From NCBI GenBank assembly GCA_028689065.1, contig JAQTWX010000008.1, positions 1-44,474 on the forward strand: a DNA stretch of 44,474 bases. The letters run 5' to 3'. A program made the translations under genes and the position numbers. This DNA is from Candidatus Altimarinota bacterium. Its GTDB lineage: Bacteria > Patescibacteriota > Gracilibacteria > BD1-5 > UBA2023. This document shows positions 11,986 to 21,016 of the stretch, one piece after another (within the stretch, counting starts at the first letter, position 1; every line of letters begins with the position of its first letter). A model generated the notes under the pieces. The model had not been told where the DNA came from. It made no database searches and worked only from the letters and a program-made list of their open reading frames with translations.

Positions 11986-12753
11986 ATGAAAAATACTACT
12001 TACAAGAACATTTTAATCACTGAAAGAGATGTTGATATTCTGAAACTCCTCTCTAAACTCAAAATCTGAGAAAGTGATTTAATCAGAGATTTACTTACCC
12101 CAGAGACAAGTCAAAATACCTTTACCAAGAGATTGAAGAAACTCGAAGATAAATGATTCATACGGTCGATTAACCAGGATCAGAGAGGCAGGACACGGAA
12201 TAAGCTCTATCAGCTCAATATCAGGCAAAAAAAGGCTGATATTGAAGCAATTATATGAAGTGAGATACTCGGAGGAACAGTAAATATGAGTTATAGCATT
12301 TATTTCCATACGCTATATATCTGATACTTTCTCAGATTTCTTATAAAACAGATCAAGAAAAAGAATGAAAACTATACTTTCATAGTAGATGATTTCATTT
12401 CTCAATTTGAATTTCAGAGATGGACAATGACCAGAAAAAAGAACGAATTGGATACCGTAATAATACCTGATTGATTATTGAAGGTATGAAGCAAAGTTCA
12501 ATGGATAGAAGTAGAGATAAAAAATTCGTTGAAAGATTTTAATAAGAAATTAAAGAACTACAAAGAACAGTATTTTTATTTATCAAAAGAGGGTTTTTGT
12601 GAATTCTTCAAAAAGGATGATAAACATACGCTTCTGATAATGGCTCCTGAATGGAAGATAGGATCATATACGGAAAGCATAACAAAGGAAAAGTTGAAAG
12701 AATATTATTCAGTTCAGCTTCTGAATGAAGATAATGTTTTAAAGTATCAATAA
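11986..12753 (+). CDS. Winged-helix plus nuclease-fold protein, replication-relaxation type
   Basis: A 255-residue protein. Residues 8-80 form a winged helix (ITERDVDILKLLSKLKIGESD then a KRLKKLEDKGFIR recognition-helix region and a basic wing). Residues 150-185 carry a restriction-endonuclease-like pattern: DTVIIPDGLL (D156, D162), then WIEVEIKN (E175, E177, K179), which fits a PD-(D/E)xK arrangement. This order matches the replication-relaxation (Replic_Relax) family found beside FtsK/TraG-like ATPases on plasmids and conjugative elements, where it is thought to nick or bind the origin. Five or more glycines are UGA-coded. It directly follows the ATPase and precedes the large hairpin at 12805-12907, which could be its DNA target. 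The target idea is inference. Confidence 0.7.
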
Positions 12754-12804
12754 GAAAGTATTCCTACCCCTTCCGTATTGACTTACTGACTTCTAAAAAT
12801 AACG

Positions 12805-12907
12805 CCTGCCAACCCCTCACACACTTTGCTAGAAGTATATTAACTTTAAACCGCGTTTTAAAGTTAATATACTTCTCTATCGGCAATGTGTGTGAGGGGT
12901 TGGCAGG
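12805..12907. repeat. 103-bp near-continuous hairpin or cruciform site
   Basis: Outer arms 12805-12824 and 12888-12907 are 20 bases and perfectly complementary, a short TTGC/GCAA step follows (12826-12829 with 12883-12886), and inner arms 12831-12850 and 12857-12876 are another perfect 20 bases around a 6-base loop CCGCGT. In total about 44 base pairs with one mismatch and one small bulge. The outer arm is GC-rich, the inner arm AT-rich. It lacks a T-run on either strand, so a simple terminator is unlikely. The remaining gene-free sequence 12908-13146 is purine-rich low-complexity DNA. Confidence 0.8.
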
Positions 12908-13146
12908 ATAGAGTAGTAATGGGATAGATGGATATTGGATATGATAATGAGATATAGAATAATAATAATATAATAATATATATAATAAGTTAGGTTAGGA
13001 GAGAGGAGAGGAGGAGACTGGAAGAAGAAAAAGTAAAAAAAGAAAAATGATGAGAGGAAAAAAGTGATGGAAAAAATGGACTTTTGTGTATAATGGCGAA
13101 AATGTTGAGTTGTGTGTAGTTTTTATTTTTTTAATGTTTTTGTTGT

Positions 13147-13728
13147 ATGTTGAGAACTATTGATTATAGAATGATTGAAAGTGAACTATATAAACAATAT
13201 TTTCAGGTTGGAAGAAGAATGTTAAGTTTTTTAGATTTATTTGAAACACTTTGTGAAATGGAAATTTATCATATTACAAGTGATATAGCTATTCCAATAT
13301 CAAAAGATATTTCTGAGGGATTAAATTTTAAAATTAAAGAATTGCTTTGAACAGAATTAAGATCTAGCGAATGACTTCAATCCCTGATTAATGGATTTTT
13401 TTGAACTTCAACCTTAAAAATTACTAATGATCATAATACTTCAATTGGTTTCAGTATCTCAAATAGAGGAGTTGCTTATTTTAGAAAAGCTAATGATCCA
13501 CTGATAAAAATTCAAATTTCATATATTCTCAAAAAAATATTCTGAGAAGATTTTGATCAAAAAATATTTAAACTTGAATTATCACAATCTCAACATCTTG
13601 GTATCAAAAAAATTGAGGAATTACTTGAAAAGTCTATTAAGAAATTCAATGATGATGAATTTAAGTGATATGAATTTAGAGGGAAATTAGAAGAGTTTTT
13701 ATCTAAAAATAAACCATTATTTCCATAA
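13147..13728 (+). CDS. Hypothetical protein at the element boundary
   Basis: A 193-residue protein with five UGA-coded glycines. It is helical and charged, ends in a Lys-rich segment (KKIEELLEKSIKKFNDDEF), and has no membrane segment or signal peptide. I recognise no family. Its base composition and UGA use match the element to its left, not comM to its right. It stops 26 bases before the first ATG of the truncated comM. It could be an integration- or maintenance-related gene by position only. Confidence 0.6.
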
Positions 13729-13754
13729 AATGTTTTAATAAACACTTTGTCCTC

Positions 13755-14618
13755 ATGGAAGGGCCTCCTGGATCAGGAAAAACTATGCTTGCCAAAGCAT
13801 TTGCTACTATTCTCCCTAATATGGATTTTTCAGAAATCGTCGATGTTTCAAAAATATATTCCGTCGCTGGACTCCTGTCTAAAGACCACCCGCTCATATT
13901 TACAAGACCGTTTCGCAAAGTGCATCATACCGCAAGTGGCGTGAGTATCATAGGAGGAGGACGAGATAGTCGTCCGGGAGAGATTAGCCTCGCTCATAAA
14001 GGAGTACTCTTTCTCGATGAATTTCTGGAATTTGATGGGAAACTCCTCGAGATGCTCCGACAACCGCTGGAAGATGGAGAAATAAGTATTAATCGAGTTA
14101 ATGCAAGCTATATCTACCCTGCAAAATTCATCCTTATTGGAGCACTCAATCCTTGTCCGTGCGGATTTCTCGGAGACAAGGAAAAATCCTGTATCTGTAG
14201 TGAATCACAGATAGAACGGTATCGTTCGAAGCTCTCGGGACCTATTCTCGACCGTATCGACCTCTTTATCCGAGTTCCACGCATAAAAGTCGAGGATTTC
14301 GGAGAGCATAAAAAAACACCGAAAACCTCCGTAGAGCTCAAAGAGCAAATCGAACAAGCCCGAGCTTTCGGAAAAACTCGATTTACTGGAACCAAGAAAA
14401 CCTCCAATGCCGAAATGAGCAATGAAGATGTGGAGAAGTACTGCACTCTCGGAGCAGAAGAGGATACCTTCCTCAAAAATGCAATAGAACGCCTTCAGCT
14501 CTCGACCCGGATATACTTTCGAATCCTGAAACTCGCCCGAACGATTGCCGATCTAGAAGGATCGCCTGATATAAAGCTCCTGCACTTGGCAGAGGCGTTA
14601 AGTTATAGGAAGATATAA
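13755..14618 (+). pseudogene. comM: comM (YifB), Mg-chelatase-like ATPase, 5' part missing
   Basis: The 287 residues match the AAA+ and C-terminal parts of ComM/YifB, the helicase that drives branch migration during natural transformation: GPPGSGKTMLAKAF (Walker A), SRPGEISLAHKGVLFLDE (Walker B region), NPCPCGFLGD with its conserved cysteines and LSGPILDRIDL, then the C-terminal Mg_chelatase_C helices. The family is usually about 500 residues; roughly 190-200 residues before the P-loop are missing. Homology in the same frame starts only a few codons before the ATG at 13755 (HFVL before MEGPPG), at the junction with element-like DNA. No UGA occurs in it and codon use is GC-richer than its left neighbour. 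A shortened AAA+ protein could still be made, but loss of the N-terminal domain argues for a disrupted gene. Confidence 0.75.
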
Positions 14619-14657
14619 ATTTAAAAACTCTCGGAAAATTCCGAGAGTTTTTAAATT
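14617..14657. terminator. Bidirectional intrinsic terminator
   Basis: A perfect palindrome with arms of about 17 bases (14620-14636 and 14641-14656), A-run on the left and T-run on the right, serves comM on the plus strand and the small gene on the minus strand. Confidence 0.8.
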
Positions 14658-14805
14658 AGTTTTCATTTTTCTTATTTTTCCCAAAAGAGAGAATAAAATC
14701 TACTATTGCTTTGCAAGCCTTCTTAATTGCAACAACTCATTCAGGAAATTCAACCGAAGTATCATAATCTTTTTTTGAACTTGTTGGATGTAATAAACTT
14801 CACAT
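14656..14805 (-). CDS. Small hypothetical protein (49 aa)
   Basis: A short frame starting MGSLLHPTSSKKDYD and ending in a basic tail, with two UGA codons read as Gly (residues 2 and 23). The middle FPEGVVAIKKACKAIVDFIL is amphipathic. It ends in the bidirectional terminator and begins 18 bases after the stop of the sigma-like gene upstream, so it could be the last gene of that transcript. No family recognised; short length lowers confidence. Confidence 0.45.
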
Positions 14806-14823
14806 AGTCTACAAAGAGAGGAA

Positions 14824-15876
14824 TTAATTTTGTTTGAGTTGGTACATATTACGTCCAACTCGCTCAATCTGTTGCTTATTCTGAAGATTCATATAGATAG
14901 TACTTGTTTTCACCTGTCGAGTTTTAAGAACTCGTGCAATAATTTCTTCTGTAGAAAGTGGAACCTTTGCTTTCTGGAAAATATCCATAATAACATCAAG
15001 GACTGTTCCTGGTTTATATCCCCATTCCTTAAGAACATAAATACCTCGACCAATGAGAACAAACTCATTATTTCGAATAAGTTCATTGTGGATAGTTGCA
15101 ACCTTCACTGCTTCTCCGAAATAATTGGAAATCTTATTAGCAAGTTCTACGAAATGAATAGGATTCTTTTCTTTTTTGAATACATAGATGGCCTTGTCTT
15201 TGAGTGTTGATGGATTGAGAATCTTCCATTTTGTAAGACCGATATATTTTTCTTCACCTTTCACAAGTTCATCGAATATATCCATAACCCCATCGATAAG
15301 ACATGTTTCTACTTTTCCAAAAGCAGAGGCAAGATTTGCTTTGATTATCTCGTAGAGTGCTGCAGTTTCCATAATATCACCCTTCTTTTTGAGAATCGAT
15401 ATTGCTTCCTTATGAATAGCACCTATGAGCTTTTTTTGAATCTCAGGAGTATAAAAATACGTTTGTGTTCCAATTTGTGGTTTACTTTTTTGAATGTTGA
15501 AATCAGATTGAACAATAACTTCCAAAATCCCTTCATTAAGAGTTTTATCTATACGAATCTCTTCGATAAGAGCCTCGACAAGCTTATCTTTTGTCATGAG
15601 TCCTCCTGAAACAGAGAGGATTTTTTCAGCAGTCTCTTGAATATATATAAGAGCACTTGATCGAACAATTCTTCCGATTTTTTTAATCCCTACATCTTCT
15701 ATCTGACGAACACGCTCTCGAGTAATTCCATAAGTATTTCCAATAGCTTGAAGAGTTTCTTTTTCACCACCAAGTCCTATGCGACGAGTTATAACAGAAT
15801 GCTCTTTCTCGGTAAGTCCCCCAAGAATAGAAATAAAACTATCTTGAATTTGTTTGGTATTGAGAGTTGCTACCAT
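14824..15876 (-). CDS. Sigma-70 region 4 and HARE-HTH domain regulator
   Basis: A protein of 350 residues from the ATG at 15876; a TTG at 15930 would add 18. Residues 15-70 are a sigma-70 region 4-like helix-turn-helix (LTEKEHSVITRRIGL, then TLQAIGNTYGITRERVRQIE), the part that binds the -35 element. The middle is helical. The C-terminal 130 residues carry a HARE-HTH-like winged helix (NPIHFVELANKISNYFG, then LIGRGIYVLKEWGY), as in RNA polymerase delta subunit, followed by a second wHTH-like repeat. No region 2 is present, so it is not a full sigma factor; it may modulate RNA polymerase. No UGA is used. It is followed by hisS's terminator upstream, so it has its own promoter. Confidence 0.75.
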   Translation of the reverse strand: MVATLNTKQIQDSFISILGGLTEKEHSVITRRIGLGGEKETLQAIGNTYGITRERVRQIEDVGIKKIGRIVRSSALIYIQETAEKILSVSGGLMTKDKLVEALIEEIRIDKTLNEGILEVIVQSDFNIQKSKPQIGTQTYFYTPEIQKKLIGAIHKEAISILKKKGDIMETAALYEIIKANLASAFGKVETCLIDGVMDIFDELVKGEEKYIGLTKWKILNPSTLKDKAIYVFKKEKNPIHFVELANKISNYFGEAVKVATIHNELIRNNEFVLIGRGIYVLKEWGYKPGTVLDVIMDIFQKAKVPLSTEEIIARVLKTRQVKTSTIYMNLQNKQQIERVGRNMYQLKQN

Positions 15877-15982
15877 ACGTTTAGTTGAAAATGAGATATA
15901 ATTACTATCCTGTATAATTTTTTTTCTCAAAAAGTCAAGAAGAAAAAGAAGATTTCATAACCACATTTTCTCTTAAACAATT

Positions 15983-16008
15983 AAAAACCTCTATTTCTAG
16001 AGGTTTTT
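15983..16008. terminator. Intrinsic terminator of hisS
   Basis: Perfect 10-bp stem (15983-15992 with 15999-16008), 6-nt loop, flanked by A and T runs, 18 bases after the hisS stop on the minus strand. Confidence 0.8.
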
Positions 16009-16025
16009 AGAGAATTATTGTCGCA

Positions 16026-17369
16026 TTATTCCTGTGGAATTATTTCCTTTGGTTCTTCGATAATAAAGTCCTTAAGTGGTGAATAAAAATCGAGTGATTG
16101 AACATCGATTTTTTTCATAAGATGATCGAGGAGTTCTCCGAGCGGAATCTCTTCCTGAGTACCATTTACCATATCTTTCAACTGACAAACCCCTTTCTTC
16201 GCTTCCATGATACCAATGATAGCAACATATTGAGCACCGAGACGATTTGCTTTTTTCATCTGAACCTTGAGAGACGGTGTACCGAGAGAAATAAGAGAAT
16301 TAAGTCCTCGAGTACGAGCTTCCATATCAAGAGGAAGTACAAGTTTTGTTGCATCCTCTCCAAGTTGGATAAAGTAAAGATGTGTCTTGTCTTTATTCTT
16401 GAGTTTTACTCCATTATCCATGATAGTTTCTATGAGACGTTCTGCCCCCATACCAAACCCGACTCCTGGAACTGCATTTTTGTAACCGATAGATTTAGAA
16501 AGTCCATCATATCGACCTCCTCCTCCAAAAGCATTTTGTGTTCGACTACTTCCATCCACCCATTCCCAAACTGTATGACAGTAGTAATCAAATCCTCGAA
16601 CGAGTAATGGATCCTCCTCATAAGCAACTCCAAGTATATTGAGATATGCTTTTACTTTTTCATAATATTCCTTGGAATCTTTTTTGAGAAAGTCAGTGAT
16701 TTTTGGTGCTACCTTTAAAAGCTCTTGAACATCCTCATTCTTTGTGTCAAGAAGACGAAGAGGATTTGTTGTGAGACGATGCAAATCTGTTTCATCGAGC
16801 AAATGTTTTTTATTTTCAAAAAAACCAACAAGTTCTTGAATATATTTCTCTCGTTCTTTTGGTGTTGCAAGCGTATTGAGCTTGAGTTTATATTGCCCTT
16901 TTAATCCTATTCCATCAAGGATAGAACACCCGATATGAATGGCTTTCGCATCGATAACAGGATCTATTTCTCCAATAATCTCAGCTCCTACTTGATGATG
17001 CTGACGATATCTTCCTTTCTGAGGACGATCGTATCGAAAATGTGGTTCAATATAGTAGAGATATACAGGTTGTGGTTCTTCGAGCATATGTTCAAGATAT
17101 GCACGCATAACCCCAGCAGTTGATTCAGGTTTGAGAATAAGCTCACGATCTTTTCGGTCAGGAAATGTATACATTTCCTTGGAAACGATATCAGAAGATT
17201 CTCCCGCTGAACGAACGATAAGTTCCTTGTGTTCTACAATTGGCGTAGAAATACGAGTAAATCCATTTTTACGGAACTCATGTCGAGCAACCTTTTTAAG
17301 GAAAGTAAAATATCTCTGGTATTCACCGAAAATATCTTGCATACCACGAACACGGAGAGGAGGAGTCAT
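16026..17369 (-). CDS. hisS: Histidyl-tRNA synthetase
   Basis: A 447-residue class II aminoacyl-tRNA synthetase that charges tRNA-His in the cytoplasm. The order is canonical: RGMQDIFG at the N-terminus, motif 1 region with PIVEHKELIVRSAGESSDIV, motif 2 with YYIEPHFRYDRPQKGRYRQHHQ (its Arg contacts ATP), the HisA loop LLVRGFDYYCHTVWEW, motif 3 GGRYDGLSKSIG through GFGMGAERLIE, and a C-terminal anticodon-binding domain (about 330-425). A short acidic tail ending in IIPQE is extra. Length is normal for the family. No UGA codon occurs. There is no Shine-Dalgarno sequence before the ATG at 17369; the leader is T-rich on the minus strand. Confidence 0.97.
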   Translation of the reverse strand: MTPPLRVRGMQDIFGEYQRYFTFLKKVARHEFRKNGFTRISTPIVEHKELIVRSAGESSDIVSKEMYTFPDRKDRELILKPESTAGVMRAYLEHMLEEPQPVYLYYIEPHFRYDRPQKGRYRQHHQVGAEIIGEIDPVIDAKAIHIGCSILDGIGLKGQYKLKLNTLATPKEREKYIQELVGFFENKKHLLDETDLHRLTTNPLRLLDTKNEDVQELLKVAPKITDFLKKDSKEYYEKVKAYLNILGVAYEEDPLLVRGFDYYCHTVWEWVDGSSRTQNAFGGGGRYDGLSKSIGYKNAVPGVGFGMGAERLIETIMDNGVKLKNKDKTHLYFIQLGEDATKLVLPLDMEARTRGLNSLISLGTPSLKVQMKKANRLGAQYVAIIGIMEAKKGVCQLKDMVNGTQEEIPLGELLDHLMKKIDVQSLDFYSPLKDFIIEEPKEIIPQE

Positions 17370-17448
17370 AAAAATGAAAAAAATTAGAGATTAATAAAAA
17401 ATATCACAATCATGAGATAATTCACCATCTTTTCTAGAAAGGTGAAAA

Positions 17449-17475
17449 ATATCCCGATAAAGGGATATTAACAAA
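17449..17475 (-). terminator. Intrinsic terminator of the small RHH-like gene
   Basis: A perfect 8-bp stem (AATATCCC and GGGATATT) with a 6-nt loop, followed on the minus strand by a T-run. A second hairpin with 6-bp ends lies at about 17420-17447. Confidence 0.65.
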
Positions 17476-17497
17476 TGATGAAATGAAAAGCAAAACT

Positions 17498-17692
17498 TTA
17501 TACGATATATGTCTGATAAATATTTATCGGACCATTTTTATCTTCATACTTTTCGACGGTTGTTTGGATATGTCCTCGAAGAAAATCGGTAAGACTTTGT
17601 CCTTTTTGTTCAAGAATAACTTCAATTTTCTTCTTCTGAGCGTCGGTTACATAGAAGTTTACCGCACTTGCAAATTTTTTGCGTTCTGCCAT
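17498..17692 (-). CDS. Small ribbon-helix-helix-like DNA-binding protein
   Basis: A 64-residue protein from the ATG at 17692. The pattern is a short strand (ASAVNFYVTDAQKKKIEVILEQKGQSLTDFLR is the core: strand, helix, turn, helix), as in CopG/MobC-type ribbon-helix-helix repressors, followed by a short acidic tail. An upstream extension without a good start was not used. It has its own terminator. A decayed copy with a conserved upstream region lies at 20696-20794. It may repress its own promoter, in keeping with the family; that is inference. Confidence 0.65.
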   Translation of the reverse strand: MAERKKFASAVNFYVTDAQKKKIEVILEQKGQSLTDFLRGHIQTTVEKYEDKNGPINIYQTYIV

Positions 17693-17864
17693 GGTGTTTA
17701 CTATTAAAAAGAATAGACAAGATAAAGATATAGAAAAAGCAAGGAAAAGCAAGAAGATTTTTAAAAAATTTATAACTAGTTACGATATATTTTTTAAAAA
17801 AATGATTTTTTTAATAGAAATTAAAGAAAAGGATAGGAATTCTTCCTTTAATAGTGTTGTATTT

Positions 17865-18281
17865 TTAGAGATTTTGATTGTCGATTCTCTGTATTTCACG
17901 AAAAATCCTCATAGATTTTTTAAGTTCCGCTGCTTTTTCAGTATCTCCATTTTTGATAGTTGCATCAAACTCTTTCTTTTTTGTTTTTTCTAACTCTTGT
18001 ATCTTTCTCTTGAGTTCTTGTATTTTGATTTTATCTCCCGTCTTTTGTGCGATTAATAAATCAGTGAATAGGCTTGAATTTTCTTTTGGAACATCTTTGA
18101 GAAAAGTTTGTATTCTTTTTTCATAAACAACTTCTTTATTTACAAGAGGAGAAACTATTTTTACTCCCGTGAGAGCTTCTGTTGTGGAAACGTCTCTATT
18201 TGAGGTTTTATTATCTTCCATTTCAGAAGAACAGGAAAAGAGGATAAAAGTAAAACAGAGAAAAATAATAATCTTATTCAT
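17865..18281 (-). CDS. Lipoprotein of unknown function
   Basis: A 138-residue protein with a lipoprotein signal: MNKIIIFLCFTFILFSCSS places a lipobox (LFSC) at residues 14-17, so Cys17 would be lipidated. After a low-complexity Ser/Thr region the protein is a long charged helix (about residues 70-130) with many Lys and Glu, probably a coiled coil (KIQELKRKIQELEKTKKKEF). No UGA is used. It lies just downstream, on the same strand, of the prepilin-LRR gene (46-base gap), so it may be cotranscribed and surface-linked. Confidence 0.65.
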   Translation of the reverse strand: MNKIIIFLCFTFILFSCSSEMEDNKTSNRDVSTTEALTGVKIVSPLVNKEVVYEKRIQTFLKDVPKENSSLFTDLLIAQKTGDKIKIQELKRKIQELEKTKKKEFDATIKNGDTEKAAELKKSMRIFREIQRIDNQNL

Positions 18282-18327
18282 AAGAGGGTGTTATTAGATT
18301 GAAAAGAGAGAAAAAACTATGACAAAA

Positions 18328-20655
18328 TTATAGTTGATTTCCTATGTAATTTATAAAATATACCGGATCAAATTCACTGGCTGTAGGATTTGTATAAGTG
18401 TCAAAAATATATCCACTTGGTGGTCAGTATACAGTTCCGGTTCATGCTCAGCTTGTTTGAATATAAAAAGCAGAATCTCCAATGATTGTTGAATTACTTT
18501 GTATGGTTATACTTGTTAAATTATTTTCAGAAAAAGCAAACATTCCAATGTTAGTTACATTACTTGGAATACTTATATTATTTAACTTATTAATACTAAA
18601 ACTTCTATTTCAGATATTTGTTACACCAGTTCCAATAATCACACTTGTGAGTTGATTTCCATAAAAAGCATAATCACCAATACTAGTCACACTATCTGGA
18701 ATGTTTATGTTTGTGAGTTGTCAGCCATCAAAAGCATAATCACCAATATTTATTATAGTATTAGGAATAATAATTCATGTAAAAGAATGACCTTCAAAAG
18801 CATAACCAGCAATGTTTTTTACATCTACTCCACCAATTTGTGAAGGAATGGAGAGAATAGCTGGTGGAGGATTTCAACTAGTATCTATGTAACTTCCTAT
18901 TGTTCGAGTATTAGGATCAAAAGAAAAGAAAGAATTAACTACATAATTAGGAAGCATGGTTTTATCAAAAAATGTATTTGCTGTATCGTTTGTATAAACA
19001 TTAAATATATTTCAGAAACTTGGCCCGTACACCGTTCCATTTCCTATGGAATTTGTTTGTGAGCTAAATGCTCCTGCTCCAATGGTAGTACTACTACTAG
19101 GAAGGGTTATAGAAGTTAGAGAATTTTTATTAAAGGCCCAATATCCAATATTCGTCACACCACCTGGAATTATTATATTTGTGAGTTGATTATCATAAAA
19201 AGCATAATCTCAAATATTCGTCACACCAGTTCCAATTATTACATTTGTGAGTTGATTTCCATAAAAAGCATACATATCAATGTTTGTGATATTGTTTGGA
19301 ATAGTTACACTCGTAAGGAGATTTGTATCAAATACTCCCTCTCCAATACTTGTAAGACCAGTTCCAATTATTACATTTGTGAGTTGATTTCCATAAAAAG
19401 ATTCTAATCCAATTTCTGTAACACTATTCGGAATAGTTACACTCGTAAGGAGATTTGAATCAAATACACTTTCTCCAATAATAGTTACACTATTCGGAAT
19501 TACCACACTTGTTAATCCCTTGTTACTAAAAGCAAAATCTCCAAGCTTGAGCACATCTACTCCTTCAATTTGTGAAGGAATAATAATATCTTTTGTGCAA
19601 TTTATATCATCATAGTCTTCTATTGTATTGGAAATACTATTAAAAGTAAAACAAGTACTATCTGTTGGTGTTGGAGAGATTGGTGGAGTATCAGTATTAT
19701 TCTTAGATAACAAAATATTTCCGTTAAGCCAATAAACGACAGCATGCTCTCCAAGTTTTACTAATTCTTCTGTAGAAGAATTAGTAAGTGCTAAAATATA
19801 GGGTTGTATTTTTTTATCTGTAGATAAAAAGGTTCCAGAATAAGCAAGGGCGATATTTTCTGATAAGAGAATTTTCTCAGAATCTATTGACGGAAGAGAA
19901 GTACCTTTATAGAGAAACATAGGAGTAAATACAACTCCTCAAGAGTTTGATTCTTTATGAAAGAATATTTTATCCTTAAGAGTAGTTATATCAACAGTAG
20001 ATCCTATATTTTCTATTGGTGGTATTTCTGAAGTAATAATAGAAGGTGTTGCTATAACAAAAACATTTCCTCCTGTTTGAGTTTTTAGAACAACACCATT
20101 ATAATTTCCACTTATATATGAACGATCTGGTTTCCCTGAGGAAGCATAGGATTTTTCAATTATACTAAAAGCATCAGGTTTTATAAGAGATATATCTTTG
20201 CCTTCCCAATCAGCTTTAATTTGGTAAGCATTCCCATGTGCAAGACGGGAATAAATATATTCATTTGTGGAAATAAGAGGATCTGTGGGTTTTTTACTAA
20301 ATTTGACTCCATTAGTATTTAATATATTTATAACAGAATCACCAATAGTTCATTGATGCCAGAGAATTCATCCAGAATAGGTTACAGAAAAAGAATTTTC
20401 AGGAAGAGGATAGGTACCCATCTTTATTTGAACAATAGTCAATCATTTACCTATATTTACTATATCAGATGCTCTAGAGGCATCTCTTGCAATACTTGGA
20501 AATTCTGAAAGTTTTGTATAGCTTATAGTACCAAGAATAGCAAGAATACTTATGACTACTATTAATTCCGTAAGAGTAAACCCGAAGGAGATTTTACAAA
20601 GATTGGTAATTGTTTGGAAATTACTAATATTTTTTTCTTTATTTTGTGTTTTCAT
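18328..20655 (-). CDS. Type IV prepilin-leader protein with BspA-type leucine-rich repeats
   Basis: A 775-residue protein. The N-terminus is a type III (prepilin) signal: the [20 protein letters not shown] region gives cleavage at G25/F26, Glu at +5 and a hydrophobic pilin helix. Residues 55-300 are a unique region. From about residue 330 there are many BspA/LRR_5 repeats of about 23 residues (consensus [23 protein letters not shown]), in two blocks, each opened by a similar IPSQI-GVDV segment. Nine or more UGA-Gly codons are needed to read it through. Proteins with such repeats bind host surfaces or other cells; export through a pilus-type machine is implied by the leader. It likely forms a pseudopilin-like adhesin. 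Near-identical repeat DNA within the gene would allow repeat-number change by recombination. Confidence 0.85.
19225..19400. repeat. Identical 44-base direct repeats within the LRR gene
   Basis: Bases 19225-19268 and 19357-19400 appear identical, 132 bases apart, and encode successive leucine-rich repeats ([12 protein letters not shown]). Less exact copies lie around 18625-18670 and 19170-19215. Confidence 0.7.
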
Positions 20656-20695
20656 ATATGAAATATAGATAAAATATAATTAAAAGTATTAGCTT

Positions 20696-20794
20696 TTATA
20701 AAGTTTTAGATATATCAGATATTATACAAAATAAATACCTCTTGTTTAGAAATAACTTCAATTTTTCTTTTGAAGATTTTTTACGTTCTACCAT
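20696..20794 (-). pseudogene. Decayed copy of the small RHH-like gene
   Basis: From the ATG at 20794 the first eight codons (MVERKKSS) match the start of the gene at 17498-17692 (MAERKKFA). A stretch of about 40 bases is then missing and the match resumes with the AAATTGAAGTTATT segment before the frame ends in unrelated sequence. About 70 bases upstream of both starts are also alike (17693-17760 and 20795-20865). This is a duplicate with an internal deletion. The remainder of the gene-free stretch 20656-21016 shows nothing recognisable. Confidence 0.65.
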
Positions 20795-21016
20795 GATATT
20801 TACTCTTAAAAAGAATAGACAATATAAGGATATAGGGAAAACAAGAAAAAGCAAAAGGATTTTTCTCTTTACTTTTCCTCTCAATTTCATACCATTTTAT
20901 CAATCGGTGTTGATTTTATTATTTTCGCTAGATTTTTCATCTCTTGTTATACAAGACTATTTTTCAAAAAACTATCACAATACTCAAAAATCAAACTTAT
21001 TTAAAACCCTCTCTCT

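Noticed and set aside
12805-12907. Simple rho-independent terminator for the large hairpin
   Set aside because: No T-run follows on either strand, and the stem is far longer than terminators elsewhere in the window.
14515-14535. tRNA T-arm-like TTCGAATCC
   Set aside because: It lies inside the comM reading frame and no tRNA cloverleaf surrounds it.
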